Source: an uncultured Eubacterium sp.
Lineage (GTDB): Bacteria; Bacillota; Clostridia; Lachnospirales; Lachnospiraceae
Length of the DNA stretch: 21,708 bases
Assembly: GCA_910579075.1 (NCBI GenBank)
Contig: CAJTSV010000066.1
Coordinates: 1 to 21,708 of the forward strand
Reading direction: 5' to 3'
Part shown: positions 1-7,217 of the stretch, piece after piece
Numbering within the stretch: position 1 is the first letter of the stretch
Layout of the letters: the number at the start of each line of letters is the position of its first letter
Translations under genes and position numbers: made by a program
Notes under the pieces: generated by a model
Seen by the model: the letters and a program-made list of their open reading frames with translations, nothing else
What the model was told of the DNA's origin: nothing
Database searches by the model: none

Positions 1-137
1 GCATCTCCCTCAGGCGTTCGCGCAGCCATCCAGCACATCCTGACCAATTCCAGACATCCCCTCAGGCGTTCGCGCAGCCACGCAGCACACCCTGACCAAT
101 TCCAGGCATCCCCCTCAGACGTTCGCCAGCCACGCAT
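1..137. repeat. 52-53 bp tandem repeat, at least 2.5 copies, cut by window edge
   Basis: The motif CTCAGGCGTTCGCGCAGCCA begins at 9 and again at 61. A variant beginning CTCAGACGTTCGCCAGCCA starts at 114, so the period is 52 then 53 bp. Between copies the filler (CAGCACAYCCTGACCAATTCCAG) is also conserved. The third unit decays at about 137, just before the MATE stop codon at 142-144. Read on the minus strand, each full unit carries a 15-codon open frame ending in GCANA and a stop, but the GAGGGG in front touches the ATG, so translation is doubtful. The array lies immediately downstream of the MATE gene and its left extent is unknown. Confidence 0.85.
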
Positions 138-141
138 CTCC

Positions 142-1476
142 TCAGTCCCTCATCCAGCCACACTTCCAGTAATACACCGCCCCAACCGCATCCGCCAGCC
201 CCCATCCAATCGGAACCGACCACCAGATGCCGCACACCCCAATCGCCGGAACCGCCGCCAGCGTATAGGCTAAAGCCACCCTTGTCCCAAGCGAAACAAC
301 CGTCAGCACAACAGACATGCCAGGCTTTCCAGCCGCCCGGTACAGCCCGTAAAACAAAAACAGACATCCAATCCCGCAGTAAAAAGGCCCGACAATATGC
401 AGGTACTGCACGCCCCCGCTGATAATGCCTGTCTCTGCTTTTCCGGCAAAAACAGCCATCAGCGGCTCTGCCAGAAACCAGATAAGCAAAGATGCTGCCA
501 TGCAGTAGCATACAGATGTGCGCACCGCATAACGGATGCCCTGGCGCATCCGCTCTTTTTTTCCTGCTCCTGCATTCTGGGCAATAAAGGTCGAAAACGC
601 ATTGGCATATTCCTGTGCAGGCATATATGTAAAAGCTTCAATTTTTACCGCTGCCGCAAAAGCAGCCATGGCATCTGTCCCAAAGCTGTTCACAAGCCCC
701 TGTATCATCAGAATGCCAAGGTTCATGACAGACTGCTGGAGGCATGTCAGGACAGAATAATTAGCAATTTCCTTTAATCTGGATTTTATTACCACAAAAT
801 GACACAGCGCATTTCTGGCTTCCTGCTGTTTCGCCAGGACATATGCCCCGATGCCGGCCCCGGACACATACTGGGAAATAACCGTTGCAGCCGCAGCGCC
901 GGCTGTGCCCTGGTTCATCACGACGATAAACAAAACGTCCAGCACAATATTCAGCAACGTGGAAATCCCAAGAAAAACAAGCGGCATGACCGAGTTCCCG
1001 ACTGCTTTTAAATAAGCACCGAAAAAATTGTACAGCGCAACAGCCGGAATTCCCCAGAAAATAATAACCAGATAATCCCTTGTAATGCCTGTAATTTCCG
1101 CCGGAACATTCATCCAGGCAATAATCCCGTCCGTGCAGAAAAGGGAACCGGCTGTCAGGGCAGCCGCAGCTGCAGCCGTTACAAGAAACGACGCACAGAT
1201 GCTTTCCCGAAGCCCCTGTGCATCCTGGCGCCCAAAGCAGCGCGAAAACACGACCCCGCTCCCCATGCACAGCCCCAGCAGAACCGATGTCAGAAACGTC
1301 ATCAGCGCAAACGCAGAGCCGACAGCAGCAAGCGCGCCTTTTCCAATAAAATTCCCGGCCAGCCACGTATCTGCAATATTATATCCCTGCTGGAGCAGAT
1401 TGCCGAAAATCATCGGCAGTGCAAAAAACAGCATGGACTGCAGAACCGGCCCTTTTGTCAAATCCTTCTGGTTCAT
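142..1476 (-). CDS. MATE family multidrug/cation exporter
   Basis: This 444-residue polytopic membrane protein has the length and hydrophobic pattern (about 12 membrane segments in two similar halves) of the MATE family, which exports drugs or metabolites in exchange for Na+ or H+. The N-terminus (DLTKGPVLQSMLFFALPMI) and the GNLLQQGYNIADTWLAG segment are typical of the NorM/DinF-like branch common in clostridia, including the Q-x-x-YN-x-x-D motif of helix 1-2. A good ribosome site (AAAGGAG, about 5 nt before ATG) supports the start. It lies only 30 bp downstream of the fructosamine kinase gene on the same strand, so the two are probably co-transcribed. The substrate cannot be told from sequence. 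A tandem repeat follows the stop codon; no clear terminator hairpin is visible. Confidence 0.92.
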   Translation of the reverse strand: MNQKDLTKGPVLQSMLFFALPMIFGNLLQQGYNIADTWLAGNFIGKGALAAVGSAFALMTFLTSVLLGLCMGSGVVFSRCFGRQDAQGLRESICASFLVTAAAAAALTAGSLFCTDGIIAWMNVPAEITGITRDYLVIIFWGIPAVALYNFFGAYLKAVGNSVMPLVFLGISTLLNIVLDVLFIVVMNQGTAGAAAATVISQYVSGAGIGAYVLAKQQEARNALCHFVVIKSRLKEIANYSVLTCLQQSVMNLGILMIQGLVNSFGTDAMAAFAAAVKIEAFTYMPAQEYANAFSTFIAQNAGAGKKERMRQGIRYAVRTSVCYCMAASLLIWFLAEPLMAVFAGKAETGIISGGVQYLHIVGPFYCGIGCLFLFYGLYRAAGKPGMSVVLTVVSLGTRVALAYTLAAVPAIGVCGIWWSVPIGWGLADAVGAVYYWKCGWMRD

Positions 1477-1506
1477 AAAACTCCTTTATCCCCTAAACCA
1501 TATCTT

Positions 1507-2466
1507 CTAGGAAAGCGTATCTGCATATTTCCTTATCACGTTCCTTACCGGTGAAAGATAGGACACGCCAAACAGGTTTAAATGATTCAGCAGATGATAC
1601 AGGTTATAAAAATCCCGCCGCCCGTCATAGCCCGGCTGCAATGGCAGCGCTTCCTGGTAAGCCCTGTAAAAAGCTTGCGGAAAGCCGCCGAACAGTTCCG
1701 TCATGGCCAGGTCTGCTTCTGCATGTCCGACATATGCAGCCGGGTCAATCAGCCACACCCGCCCGTCATTACCAGTCATCACATTTCCAGCCCAGAGGTC
1801 GCCATGCAGCAGCGACGGGAATTCCGGTTCTGTCAGGATGCTGTCCGTGTGTTCCAGCAGCATGGAAATCTTTTTAAGCTCTGCCTTCTCAAAATAGCGG
1901 GCAGCACTGCGCACCTGCGGCTCCAGCCGGCATTCCCGGAAAAAATCAATCCAGCTGCCGGATGACGTATTCACCTGCCGGTTCGCCCCGATATAATTAT
2001 CCTGCAAAAAGCCATACAGGCCGCCGGACACAAACGCCCCGGTATCAGACCGGTGCATGTCGGCCAGCTGGCGCGCAAATACTTCCCAGTACCCGGAAAC
2101 CTTTTTTCCGGCCTGTACCAGCTCCATCAAAAGGAACGAAAAACCGCCCCTGCCCTCATCTGTTCCCATGCCAAGCATCCGCGGCGTGCCTGCTGTCCCG
2201 GTTTTTGCAATCGCAGAAAGGCCGGCAGCTTCCGCCTGAAAAAAAGAAAGATTCTGCTTTGTGTTCGCCTTCATAAAAATACGCATGCCGTTATTCAGCA
2301 GCAGGCTGTATGCTTCATTGATATCCCCGCCCGAAACCCGGTCATGCCTTACAGCCTGAATGCCGTTTCCAAACAGCGCTGACAGCGCTTCCTGCAGCGA
2401 TGTAAAATGCGGCAGCATGCCAGTCATCGTCATATCCCATTCCCCCTCCCATATGCTCTCCTGCAT
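1507..2466 (-). CDS. Fructosamine kinase family protein (ketosamine-3-kinase-like)
   Basis: This 319-residue protein has the aminoglycoside-phosphotransferase-like kinase fold of the fructosamine/ribulosamine kinase family (YniA-like). Family enzymes phosphorylate the sugar of glycated amines or proteins, which destabilises the adduct. Visible landmarks are a probable ATP-binding lysine at 66 (RIFMK), the catalytic loop HGDLWAGN at 221-228 with catalytic Asp223, and the metal-binding DPA at 241-243. Length fits the family (about 290 aa) plus a short N-terminal extension. The ATG at 2466 has AAGGAAG 6 nt upstream and sits about 38 nt from a predicted transcription start. An in-frame ATG at 2433 with GGAGGG further upstream is an alternative start. 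It is the first gene of a unit with the MATE exporter. The physiological substrate is not determinable. Confidence 0.88.
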   Translation of the reverse strand: MQESIWEGEWDMTMTGMLPHFTSLQEALSALFGNGIQAVRHDRVSGGDINEAYSLLLNNGMRIFMKANTKQNLSFFQAEAAGLSAIAKTGTAGTPRMLGMGTDEGRGGFSFLLMELVQAGKKVSGYWEVFARQLADMHRSDTGAFVSGGLYGFLQDNYIGANRQVNTSSGSWIDFFRECRLEPQVRSAARYFEKAELKKISMLLEHTDSILTEPEFPSLLHGDLWAGNVMTGNDGRVWLIDPAAYVGHAEADLAMTELFGGFPQAFYRAYQEALPLQPGYDGRRDFYNLYHLLNHLNLFGVSYLSPVRNVIRKYADTLS

Positions 2467-2510
2467 GAATTTCTTCCTTATTATAATTAGATTGCAAAAT
2501 TATATTACAA

Positions 2511-2539
2511 ATTATAACAGAGCTGAGAAAGGGTGTAAA
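2511..2539 (-). promoter_or_regulatory. Sigma-A-type promoter for the fructosamine kinase/MATE unit
   Basis: On the minus strand the -35 TTTACA (2534-2539, 5/6 match) and -10 TATAAT (2511-2516, 6/6 match) are separated by exactly 17 bp. The expected transcription start is near 2504, about 38 nt upstream of the ATG at 2466. The region is AT-rich just downstream of the -10. Confidence 0.75.
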
Positions 2540-2542
2540 GAT

Positions 2543-2815
2543 TTACAGCAGCCTCTCCTGCTCCCTTTTTAAAAACAAAAGCATCCGGTCATCTGCCGTG
2601 TCTTTTGTATCTTCCAGAAAGCCAGTCTGCAAAATATAATCTCCGGATTTCAGCGCATACGGATTTCCCATCTGTTCCAGATAATCCTCTATCCGTCTTT
2701 CCACGCTCTTTTCCATATCGATTACAATATCCTTCGCGTCTGTCAGCTGTGCCCGGTCCAGCTCCATAATGTCCATATGGCGCAGCCTGTTTAACTGTTC
2801 TCCTGTCAGCTTCAT
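2543..2815 (-). CDS. Small DUF6870-like protein
   Basis: A 90-residue, charged, soluble protein with no signal peptide or membrane segment. Its pattern resembles the small clostridial family I know as DUF6870: an N-terminal 'DIMELDRAQLTDAKDIVID' stretch, then ERRIEDYLEQMGNPYALKSGDYIL, then a C-terminal 'DTADDRMLLFLKRE' helix. The family has no established function. The assignment rests on pattern memory, not on a search. The ATG overlaps the stop codon of the upstream subtilase remnant by 4 bp (ATGA). The nearest Shine-Dalgarno candidate (AAGGGA) lies 11 nt upstream, so translation may partly depend on coupling to that remnant frame. No terminator is visible before the next promoter at 2539. 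Confidence 0.72.
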   Translation of the reverse strand: MKLTGEQLNRLRHMDIMELDRAQLTDAKDIVIDMEKSVERRIEDYLEQMGNPYALKSGDYILQTGFLEDTKDTADDRMLLFLKREQERLL

Positions 2816-2976
2816 TTATTTGACATTCCCTTCCCAGAACCGCGCTGCATCTGCCGCACACACGCCCCGGTATCTAAAATCGCTATCCCGACACCCCGCC
2901 CTGTATACCCAAGCCTGTGAAGCTGGTCACAGTTAATTAAACTTCGAACCCTGTCCATAAATACGCAATCCTGCAT
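2812..2976 (-). pseudogene. N-terminal remnant of a subtilisin-like (S8) serine protease
   Basis: A 54-codon minus-strand frame starts at ATG 2976 (alternative ATG 2958) and ends with TGA at 2812-2814. Its centre reads LHRLGYTGRGVGIAILDTG. This is the characteristic start of the subtilase catalytic domain, where the Asp of the LDTG motif is the catalytic aspartate. The residues preceding it (RVRSLINCDQ) also fit the N-terminus of clostridial S8 peptidases. After LDTG the homology stops: no histidine (HGTHVAG) or serine (GTSMA) motif occurs nearby in any frame. This looks like the 5' end of a deleted protease gene. The stop overlaps the DUF6870-like start as ATGA. It lies between the pnp terminator and the DUF6870-like gene. 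Confidence 0.7.
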
Positions 2977-3002
2977 TTTTTATTATCATATGTCTTACCG
3001 CA

Positions 3003-3045
3003 GCAAAAAGTGAAAAAGCTGCCGGCATTTTCATGCAGCAGCTTT
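3003..3045 (-). terminator. Rho-independent terminator of pnp
   Basis: Just after the pnp stop, the minus strand carries AAAGCTGC/GCAGCTTT (8 bp arms, 3015-3022 and 3038-3045). An inner GCAT-GAAA-ATGC hairpin lies between them. The stem is followed by a T-rich run (TTTTTCACTTTTT). The GAAA tetraloop and tract are typical of an intrinsic terminator. Confidence 0.85.
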
Positions 3046-3054
3046 CCATAACCT

Positions 3055-5148
3055 TTATTTTGTCTTCGGCACATCCTTCATGCTGAAGCTGATGCGTCCC
3101 ATCTTGTCCTTTCCAAGGCAGACAACCGTCACCATATCGCCGAGTGTCAGTACATCCTCGACATGGTTAATTCTTCCTTTTGTAATTTTGGAAATATGAA
3201 CCATGCCCTCCTTGCCCGGTGCAAACTCAATAAATGCCCCGAATTCCTTGATGCTGATAACCTTGCCCTTGAAAATCTGGCCTTCTTCAAAGGTTGTCGT
3301 AATAATCTTTATCATTTCAGCAGCCTTGTCCATCATGGCCTTTTCCGTACCGCAGATGGAAACCATGCCGTCCTCGCTGATGTCAATTTTTACGCCTGTC
3401 CGTTCAATAATTTCATTGATGGTCTTGCCCCTCTGCCCGACGACGTCGCCAATCTTCATTGGGTCAATCTGCATCTGGATAATCTTTGGCGCAAGCGGCG
3501 CTACTTCCTTCCTTGGCTCTGCTATCGCCTTGGACATAACCTCATCCATAATGTAAAGCCTTGCTTCCCTCGTTCTTGCAATCGCTTCTTCCACAATTGG
3601 ACGGGTCAGGCCGTGGATTTTAATATCCATCTGAATAGCCGTAATGCCGTCATGCGTTCCGGTCACCTTAAAATCCATGTCGCCAAAGAAATCTTCCAGT
3701 CCCTGGATATCGGTCAGCACAATATAATCATCATCGGTTTCGCCGGTTACAAGCCCGCAGGAAATGCCCGCCACCATTTTTTTAATCGGAACGCCTGCTG
3801 CCATCAGCGACATGCAGGATGCACAGGTCGATGCCATGGAAGTGGAACCGTTGGATTCAAACGTTTCCGATACCGCACGGATTGCATAAGGAAATTCTTC
3901 CACGGAAGGCAGCACCGGAATCAGCGCTTTTTCCGCCAATGCGCCATGTCCGATTTCACGGCGTCCCGGACCCCTGGACGGCTTGGTCTCGCCTACGGAA
4001 TAGGACGGGAAATTATAGTGGTGCATGTACCGCTTCTGCACGATATTTTCGTCCAGCCCGTCCACCTTCTGCACTTCTGACATCGGTGCCAGCGTGACAA
4101 TATCGCAAATCTGTGTCTGGCCCCTTGTAAACATGGCAGAACCATGCACGCGCGGAATCAGGTCTACCTCAGCTGCCAGCGGGCGTATCTGCTTCATGTC
4201 ACGTCCGTCCGGTCGCTTATGGTCTTTTAAAATCATTTTGCGGACGGTTTTTTTCTGGTACTGGTAAACAGCTTCCCCAAGCACAGAGAGCCATTCTTCA
4301 TTCTCCGCAAAAGCTTCTTCAAATTTTTCGGTAATCTTTCGGATATTTTCTTCACGAACCTGTTTTAAGTCTGTAAAAACAGCATCTTCCATTTCCTGCG
4401 GCGTTACAAGCTCCCGCATGGCTGCAAACATTTCTTCCGGAATCGCGCAGCTTGTATATGCATGCTTTTCCTTTCCGGATTCTGATGTCATCTGGCTGAT
4501 AAAGGCATTGATTGTCTGGTTGATGTCATGAGCCATATAAATTGCTTCCAGCATCTTTTCTTCCGGTATCTCATTAGCTCCGGCTTCAATCATAATAACC
4601 TTTTCCATGGTAGACGCAACGGTCAGCTGCAAATCCCCGTCATCCCATTCTTTCTGAGACGGATTTACGATAAACTGCCCGTCCAGCATGCCAATCTGGG
4701 TCATTGCACAAGGGCCTGCAAACGGAATATCGGAAATGCTCGCAGCAATTGCAGCACCCAGCATTGCCGTAATTTCCGGGCGGCACTGCGGGTCTACGCT
4801 CATAACCATGTTGTTGAGCGTAACGTCATTGCGGTAATCCTTTGGGAACAGCGGGCGCATCGGACGGTCAATGACACGCGATGTCAGAATTGCATTTTCC
4901 GATGCTTTTCCCTCCCTTTTATTAAATCCGCCAGGAATCTTGCCAACGGCATACTGCTTTTCTTCATATTCCACACTTAACGGGAAAAAATCAATTCCAT
5001 CCCTCGGTTTATCGGATGCGGTTGCGGTCGAAAGCACGGTTGTCTCGCCATACCGTATCAGTGCAGCACCGTTTGCCTGTGCACATACACGGCCGATTTC
5101 AACCGTCAGCGTTTTTCCGCCGATTTCCATAGAATAACTTTTATACAT
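3055..5148 (-). CDS. pnp: Polyribonucleotide nucleotidyltransferase (PNPase)
   Basis: A 697-residue 3'-5' phosphorolytic exoribonuclease that degrades RNA with inorganic phosphate, releasing nucleoside diphosphates. It works as a trimer and takes part in mRNA decay. The two RNase PH domains are clear: FTRGQTQ marks the start of the second, and GDMDFKVTGTHDGITAIQMD carries the active-site aspartates. A KH domain follows at about 554-622 with the VGQRGK loop near 570-575. An S1 RNA-binding domain at about 623-692 contains FGAFIEF and GMVHISK. Length matches the bacterial family (about 700 aa), with no C-terminal extension. The ATG is preceded by AAGGAG with 7 nt spacing. It lies downstream of rpsO, as in many bacteria. 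A terminator separates the two genes and another follows pnp. The 5' leader is long and can fold (see 5168-5266). Confidence 0.98.
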   Translation of the reverse strand: MYKSYSMEIGGKTLTVEIGRVCAQANGAALIRYGETTVLSTATASDKPRDGIDFFPLSVEYEEKQYAVGKIPGGFNKREGKASENAILTSRVIDRPMRPLFPKDYRNDVTLNNMVMSVDPQCRPEITAMLGAAIAASISDIPFAGPCAMTQIGMLDGQFIVNPSQKEWDDGDLQLTVASTMEKVIMIEAGANEIPEEKMLEAIYMAHDINQTINAFISQMTSESGKEKHAYTSCAIPEEMFAAMRELVTPQEMEDAVFTDLKQVREENIRKITEKFEEAFAENEEWLSVLGEAVYQYQKKTVRKMILKDHKRPDGRDMKQIRPLAAEVDLIPRVHGSAMFTRGQTQICDIVTLAPMSEVQKVDGLDENIVQKRYMHHYNFPSYSVGETKPSRGPGRREIGHGALAEKALIPVLPSVEEFPYAIRAVSETFESNGSTSMASTCASCMSLMAAGVPIKKMVAGISCGLVTGETDDDYIVLTDIQGLEDFFGDMDFKVTGTHDGITAIQMDIKIHGLTRPIVEEAIARTREARLYIMDEVMSKAIAEPRKEVAPLAPKIIQMQIDPMKIGDVVGQRGKTINEIIERTGVKIDISEDGMVSICGTEKAMMDKAAEMIKIITTTFEEGQIFKGKVISIKEFGAFIEFAPGKEGMVHISKITKGRINHVEDVLTLGDMVTVVCLGKDKMGRISFSMKDVPKTK

Positions 5149-5167
5149 TTCTTCTCTCCTTTTCTAT

Positions 5168-5266
5168 GCTCGCGAGCCTCATAACCTGCCAGGCTGTCCA
5201 TATCCGAAACAGCCTGCGGCAGATATCCGCGAGCGCTGATAAATCCAAAACTTCCTGCCCGCAGGC
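5168..5266 (-). promoter_or_regulatory. Structured 5' leader of pnp
   Basis: About 230 nt separate the rpsO terminator from the pnp start. The leader RNA can form a stem between GCCTGCGGGCAG (5255-5266) and CTGCCGCAGGC (5212-5222): 11 pairs with one bulged G and a loop of about 32 nt. Within that loop GCTCGCG can also pair with CGCGAGC in the perfect palindrome GCTCGCGAGC (5168-5177), close to the ribosome site. In E. coli, PNPase represses its own mRNA through an RNase III-cut leader stem. A similar control here is inference only. Confidence 0.45.
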
Positions 5267-5380
5267 ATGACTGGCTTGGGTGTCAGAAGGAAAATGCCCC
5301 TGCAAATGGCAGCTTCCTTTTAACACCCCTGCCATCCTTCCTGTTATTTCCGGCTTTGCTGACTGCGTTCCAACAGCCTT

Positions 5381-5405
5381 AAAAAAGAGCGGAAAATATC
5401 CGCCC
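5381..5405 (-). terminator. Rho-independent terminator of rpsO
   Basis: Minus strand: GGGCGGA (5399-5405) pairs with TCCGCTC (5387-5393) across a short AT loop and is followed by TTTTTT (5381-5386). It starts about 14 bp after the rpsO stop, so rpsO mRNA ends here at least partly before pnp. Confidence 0.88.
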
Positions 5406-5418
5406 TTTCCATACAGAA

Positions 5419-5685
5419 CTATTTTCTTAATCCAAGCCGCTTGATTAAAGTACGGTACCTCTCAATGTCACTCTTTTTCAGGTACGCTAAAAGGCCACGT
5501 CTCTGGCCGACCATTTTCAAAAGCCCCCTTCTGGAATGGTGGTCTTTCTGGTTCACCTTCAGGTGCTCTGTCAGCTCATTGATGCGCTGTGTCAGCAGTG
5601 CAACCTGTACTTCCGGCGAACCGGTATCGCCTGGCTTTTTGCCATACTCTTTGATGATTTCTTCTTTCTTTTCTTTTGATAACAT
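5419..5685 (-). CDS. rpsO: Small ribosomal subunit protein uS15
   Basis: An 88-residue protein matching uS15 across its full length. It shows the GDTGSPEVQVALLTQRI segment, the rRNA-contact motif LKVNQKDHHSRRGLLKMVG and the RGLLAYLKKSDIERY C-terminal helix. uS15 binds the 16S rRNA central-domain three-way junction early in 30S assembly, and in several bacteria it represses its own mRNA. The start has GGAGG 7 nt upstream of ATG. The gene has its own promoter (5787-5815), a foldable leader and its own terminator, and lies upstream of pnp in the conserved rpsO-pnp order. Confidence 0.98.
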   Translation of the reverse strand: MLSKEKKEEIIKEYGKKPGDTGSPEVQVALLTQRINELTEHLKVNQKDHHSRRGLLKMVGQRRGLLAYLKKSDIERYRTLIKRLGLRK

Positions 5686-5700
5686 TGTAATTCCTCCATC

Positions 5701-5770
5701 TATTTTTTAACCGCCCACAGCTGCATGATACTCAGTAAAAGGTCGGAGAATCCATTTACCGAATACGGGC
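5701..5770 (-). promoter_or_regulatory. Candidate S15-type autoregulatory leader of rpsO
   Basis: The leader between the predicted start (about 5780) and the rpsO ribosome site can fold. GTAAATGG pairs with CCTTTTAC around a 9-nt loop. An outer helix can form between GTATTC and GAGTAT, with two G-U pairs, giving stacked or junction-like helices ahead of the GGAGG. Repression of rpsO by S15 through leader structure is established in E. coli and Bacillaceae, by different folds. Assigning this leader to that class is inference from position and foldability. Confidence 0.4.
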
Positions 5771-5786
5771 TGGCTCATGCTTTTTC

Positions 5787-5815
5787 AATATACCATACCT
5801 GTATGGCCTTGTAAA
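5787..5815 (-). promoter_or_regulatory. Promoter of rpsO with palindromic spacer
   Basis: Minus strand -35 TTTACA (5810-5815) and -10 TATATT (5787-5792) are spaced by 17 bp. The spacer contains the perfect inverted repeat CCATAC-CT-GTATGG (5793-5806). The predicted start is near 5780, giving a leader of about 95 nt. Confidence 0.7.
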
Positions 5816-5865
5816 CTATTTTTTTACATTTCAGGCAAATTCCGTAACAGCCCAGTCAGACGCCG

Positions 5866-6957
5866 CTAAAACATGCGCCTGCAGCAGATTGGCGTGCGGT
5901 AAAATGCATTGGACACCTTAATGCCGTCACGGCTGTTGCTGGCATGTACAATCTGCCCGTTTCCAATATAAATCGCCACATGGCTGATAGAGCTGCCGCT
6001 GCCGTAAAAAATCAAATCACCCGGCTGCAGTTCGGAAGTGCTGACGCTTCTGCCGTACCCTGCCTGTCCCCTGGAAGAATGCGGCAAGGAAACGCCATAC
6101 CTTGCCATAATCTGCATGGTAAACCCAGAGCAGTCCACGCCGTTTGTCAGGCTTGTCCCGCCCCAGACATAACGCCCGCCTACATAGCTTAACGCTGTCT
6201 GTACAAGGGAATATTTGGCATCCGAAACTCCCTCTTTTTTTTCTGCTTCTGTATATGGCATTGCTTTTTTCAGTTCTTCGGAAAGATTGACATACGGTGC
6301 ACTGACAAAGCCGTTTTCATCATCCAGCTTGACCTCAATCCATTCATCCCCTTCTTCCACGACTTCCAGTTCCTCGTCTGCGGTAACAATAGTCAGAATC
6401 GTACAGTCGGTATTTGGTTTTTCACGTATGTATACGGTAAGGGTGTTGACCGTTGCAATCGTCTTTTTCAGCTTTTCTGCCAGGCTTTCTGCCTGCTCCC
6501 CTGTAATAATATAATCGCTTTTAACATATCCGCTGACCTTGCCGGAACGGATATGATGCCAGCCGTTTTCTGACTCAAGAATTTCACAGCCTGCATCGGC
6601 CGGAAGCTTGCCTACGATTTTGGCGTCCTCGCCCGGCTCCTGCCTGACATTCAGATAATTATCTACATTTGCGATACCCAGATTCTTATATCCGCAGATA
6701 GTCTTTTCTTCGGATGCGTTATCGTTCTGTTTCCCGATGCTCCTTATCTTTTTCTGTGCGCGTGTCTTTTTCACGGCCTTTGCTTCTTTCTGCGGCCCGC
6801 TGGACGCAGCCTTTGTGCTTTCATTCATATATTCTGTCAGCGCTGCACTGACACCTGCCTGAATCGTAACAGCCTGCGCCCGCACCGAATGGGAACCCAG
6901 TACCGCCATCATAGCTGCCATAAAGACTGCTCCTGTTTTTATGAACCTGAATTTCAT
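5866..6957 (-). CDS. Exported SH3b-NlpC/P60 peptidoglycan endopeptidase
   Basis: A 363-residue secreted cell-wall hydrolase. Residues 1-28 form a signal peptide (KTGAVFMAAMMAVLG, then a probable cut after VRAQA). A basic/serine linker follows, then two bacterial SH3 domains at about 85-150 (NYLNVRQEPGEDAKIVG) and about 165-232 (LTVYIREKPNTDCTIL). The C-terminal NlpC/P60 domain spans about 250-363. Its catalytic Cys lies in NGVDCSGF, its His in SHVAIYIGNG, and a third polar residue in IVHAS. Such enzymes cut stem peptides, usually the D-Glu-to-diamino-acid bond. The AGGAGG site 6 nt before ATG supports the start. The promoter is a perfect sigma-A consensus with a WalR-type box directly upstream, so control by the cell-wall WalRK system is likely. 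No clear terminator is visible before the rpsO promoter. Confidence 0.93.
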   Translation of the reverse strand: MKFRFIKTGAVFMAAMMAVLGSHSVRAQAVTIQAGVSAALTEYMNESTKAASSGPQKEAKAVKKTRAQKKIRSIGKQNDNASEEKTICGYKNLGIANVDNYLNVRQEPGEDAKIVGKLPADAGCEILESENGWHHIRSGKVSGYVKSDYIITGEQAESLAEKLKKTIATVNTLTVYIREKPNTDCTILTIVTADEELEVVEEGDEWIEVKLDDENGFVSAPYVNLSEELKKAMPYTEAEKKEGVSDAKYSLVQTALSYVGGRYVWGGTSLTNGVDCSGFTMQIMARYGVSLPHSSRGQAGYGRSVSTSELQPGDLIFYGSGSSISHVAIYIGNGQIVHASNSRDGIKVSNAFYRTPICCRRMF

Positions 6958-7089
6958 AGAATCCTCCTGCTTTGAATTATTATCTGATGTTCTTTATCCT
7001 GATATGCATTTCCTGCCATGCCTTATTTTACACGTTCTGTTTCATCACAATTTTCCTGTTTCTGCAAGGCACTGCCTTAATTCCGTTCT

Positions 7090-7118
7090 ATTATAGCAAT
7101 CTCTTATTTCGGTGTCAA
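7090..7118 (-). promoter_or_regulatory. Perfect-consensus sigma-A promoter of the NlpC/P60 gene
   Basis: Minus strand: TTGACA (7113-7118), 17 bp, TATAAT (7090-7095), a 12/12 match. The predicted start is near 7083, giving a leader of about 125 nt before the AGGAGG site. Confidence 0.88.
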
Positions 7119-7123
7119 CGATT

Positions 7124-7140
7124 TGTAATAATCTTGTAAT
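7124..7140 (+). promoter_or_regulatory. WalR (YycF)-type binding box
   Basis: The sequence TGTAAT-AATCT-TGTAAT matches exactly the published WalR consensus, two TGTWAH hexamers separated by 5 bp. It ends 5 bp upstream of the -35 of the NlpC/P60 promoter, a position suited to activation. WalR controls cell-wall hydrolase genes, including SH3/NlpC-type ones, in Firmicutes. The repeat reads on the strand opposite to transcription. Whether that orientation activates or represses cannot be told here. Confidence 0.65.
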
Positions 7141-7192
7141 AAAAATATTTGATGGTAACGGAAAGCCTGCAATAAAATAACATAACATAATA

Positions 7193-7215
7193 GAAAAAAC
7201 AGAACGTGCCGCACG
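7193..7215 (-). terminator. Probable terminator of the histidine kinase gene
   Basis: Right after the kinase stop (7218) the minus strand has CGTG-CGG-CACG (7205-7215), followed by TTCTGTTTTTTC. The stem is short but GC-rich and the T tract is good. Confidence 0.55.
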
Positions 7216-7217
7216 CA

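Noticed and set aside
3163..4080. 305-codon plus-strand frame inside pnp
   Set aside because: Antisense shadow of a certain gene; the protein is rich in His, Asn and Cys with no recognisable domain.
5141..5335. 64-codon minus-strand frame between rpsO and pnp
   Set aside because: It lies in the pnp leader, overlaps the pnp start, has a composition unlike neighbouring proteins and no family resemblance. Its open frame is better explained as structured leader RNA.
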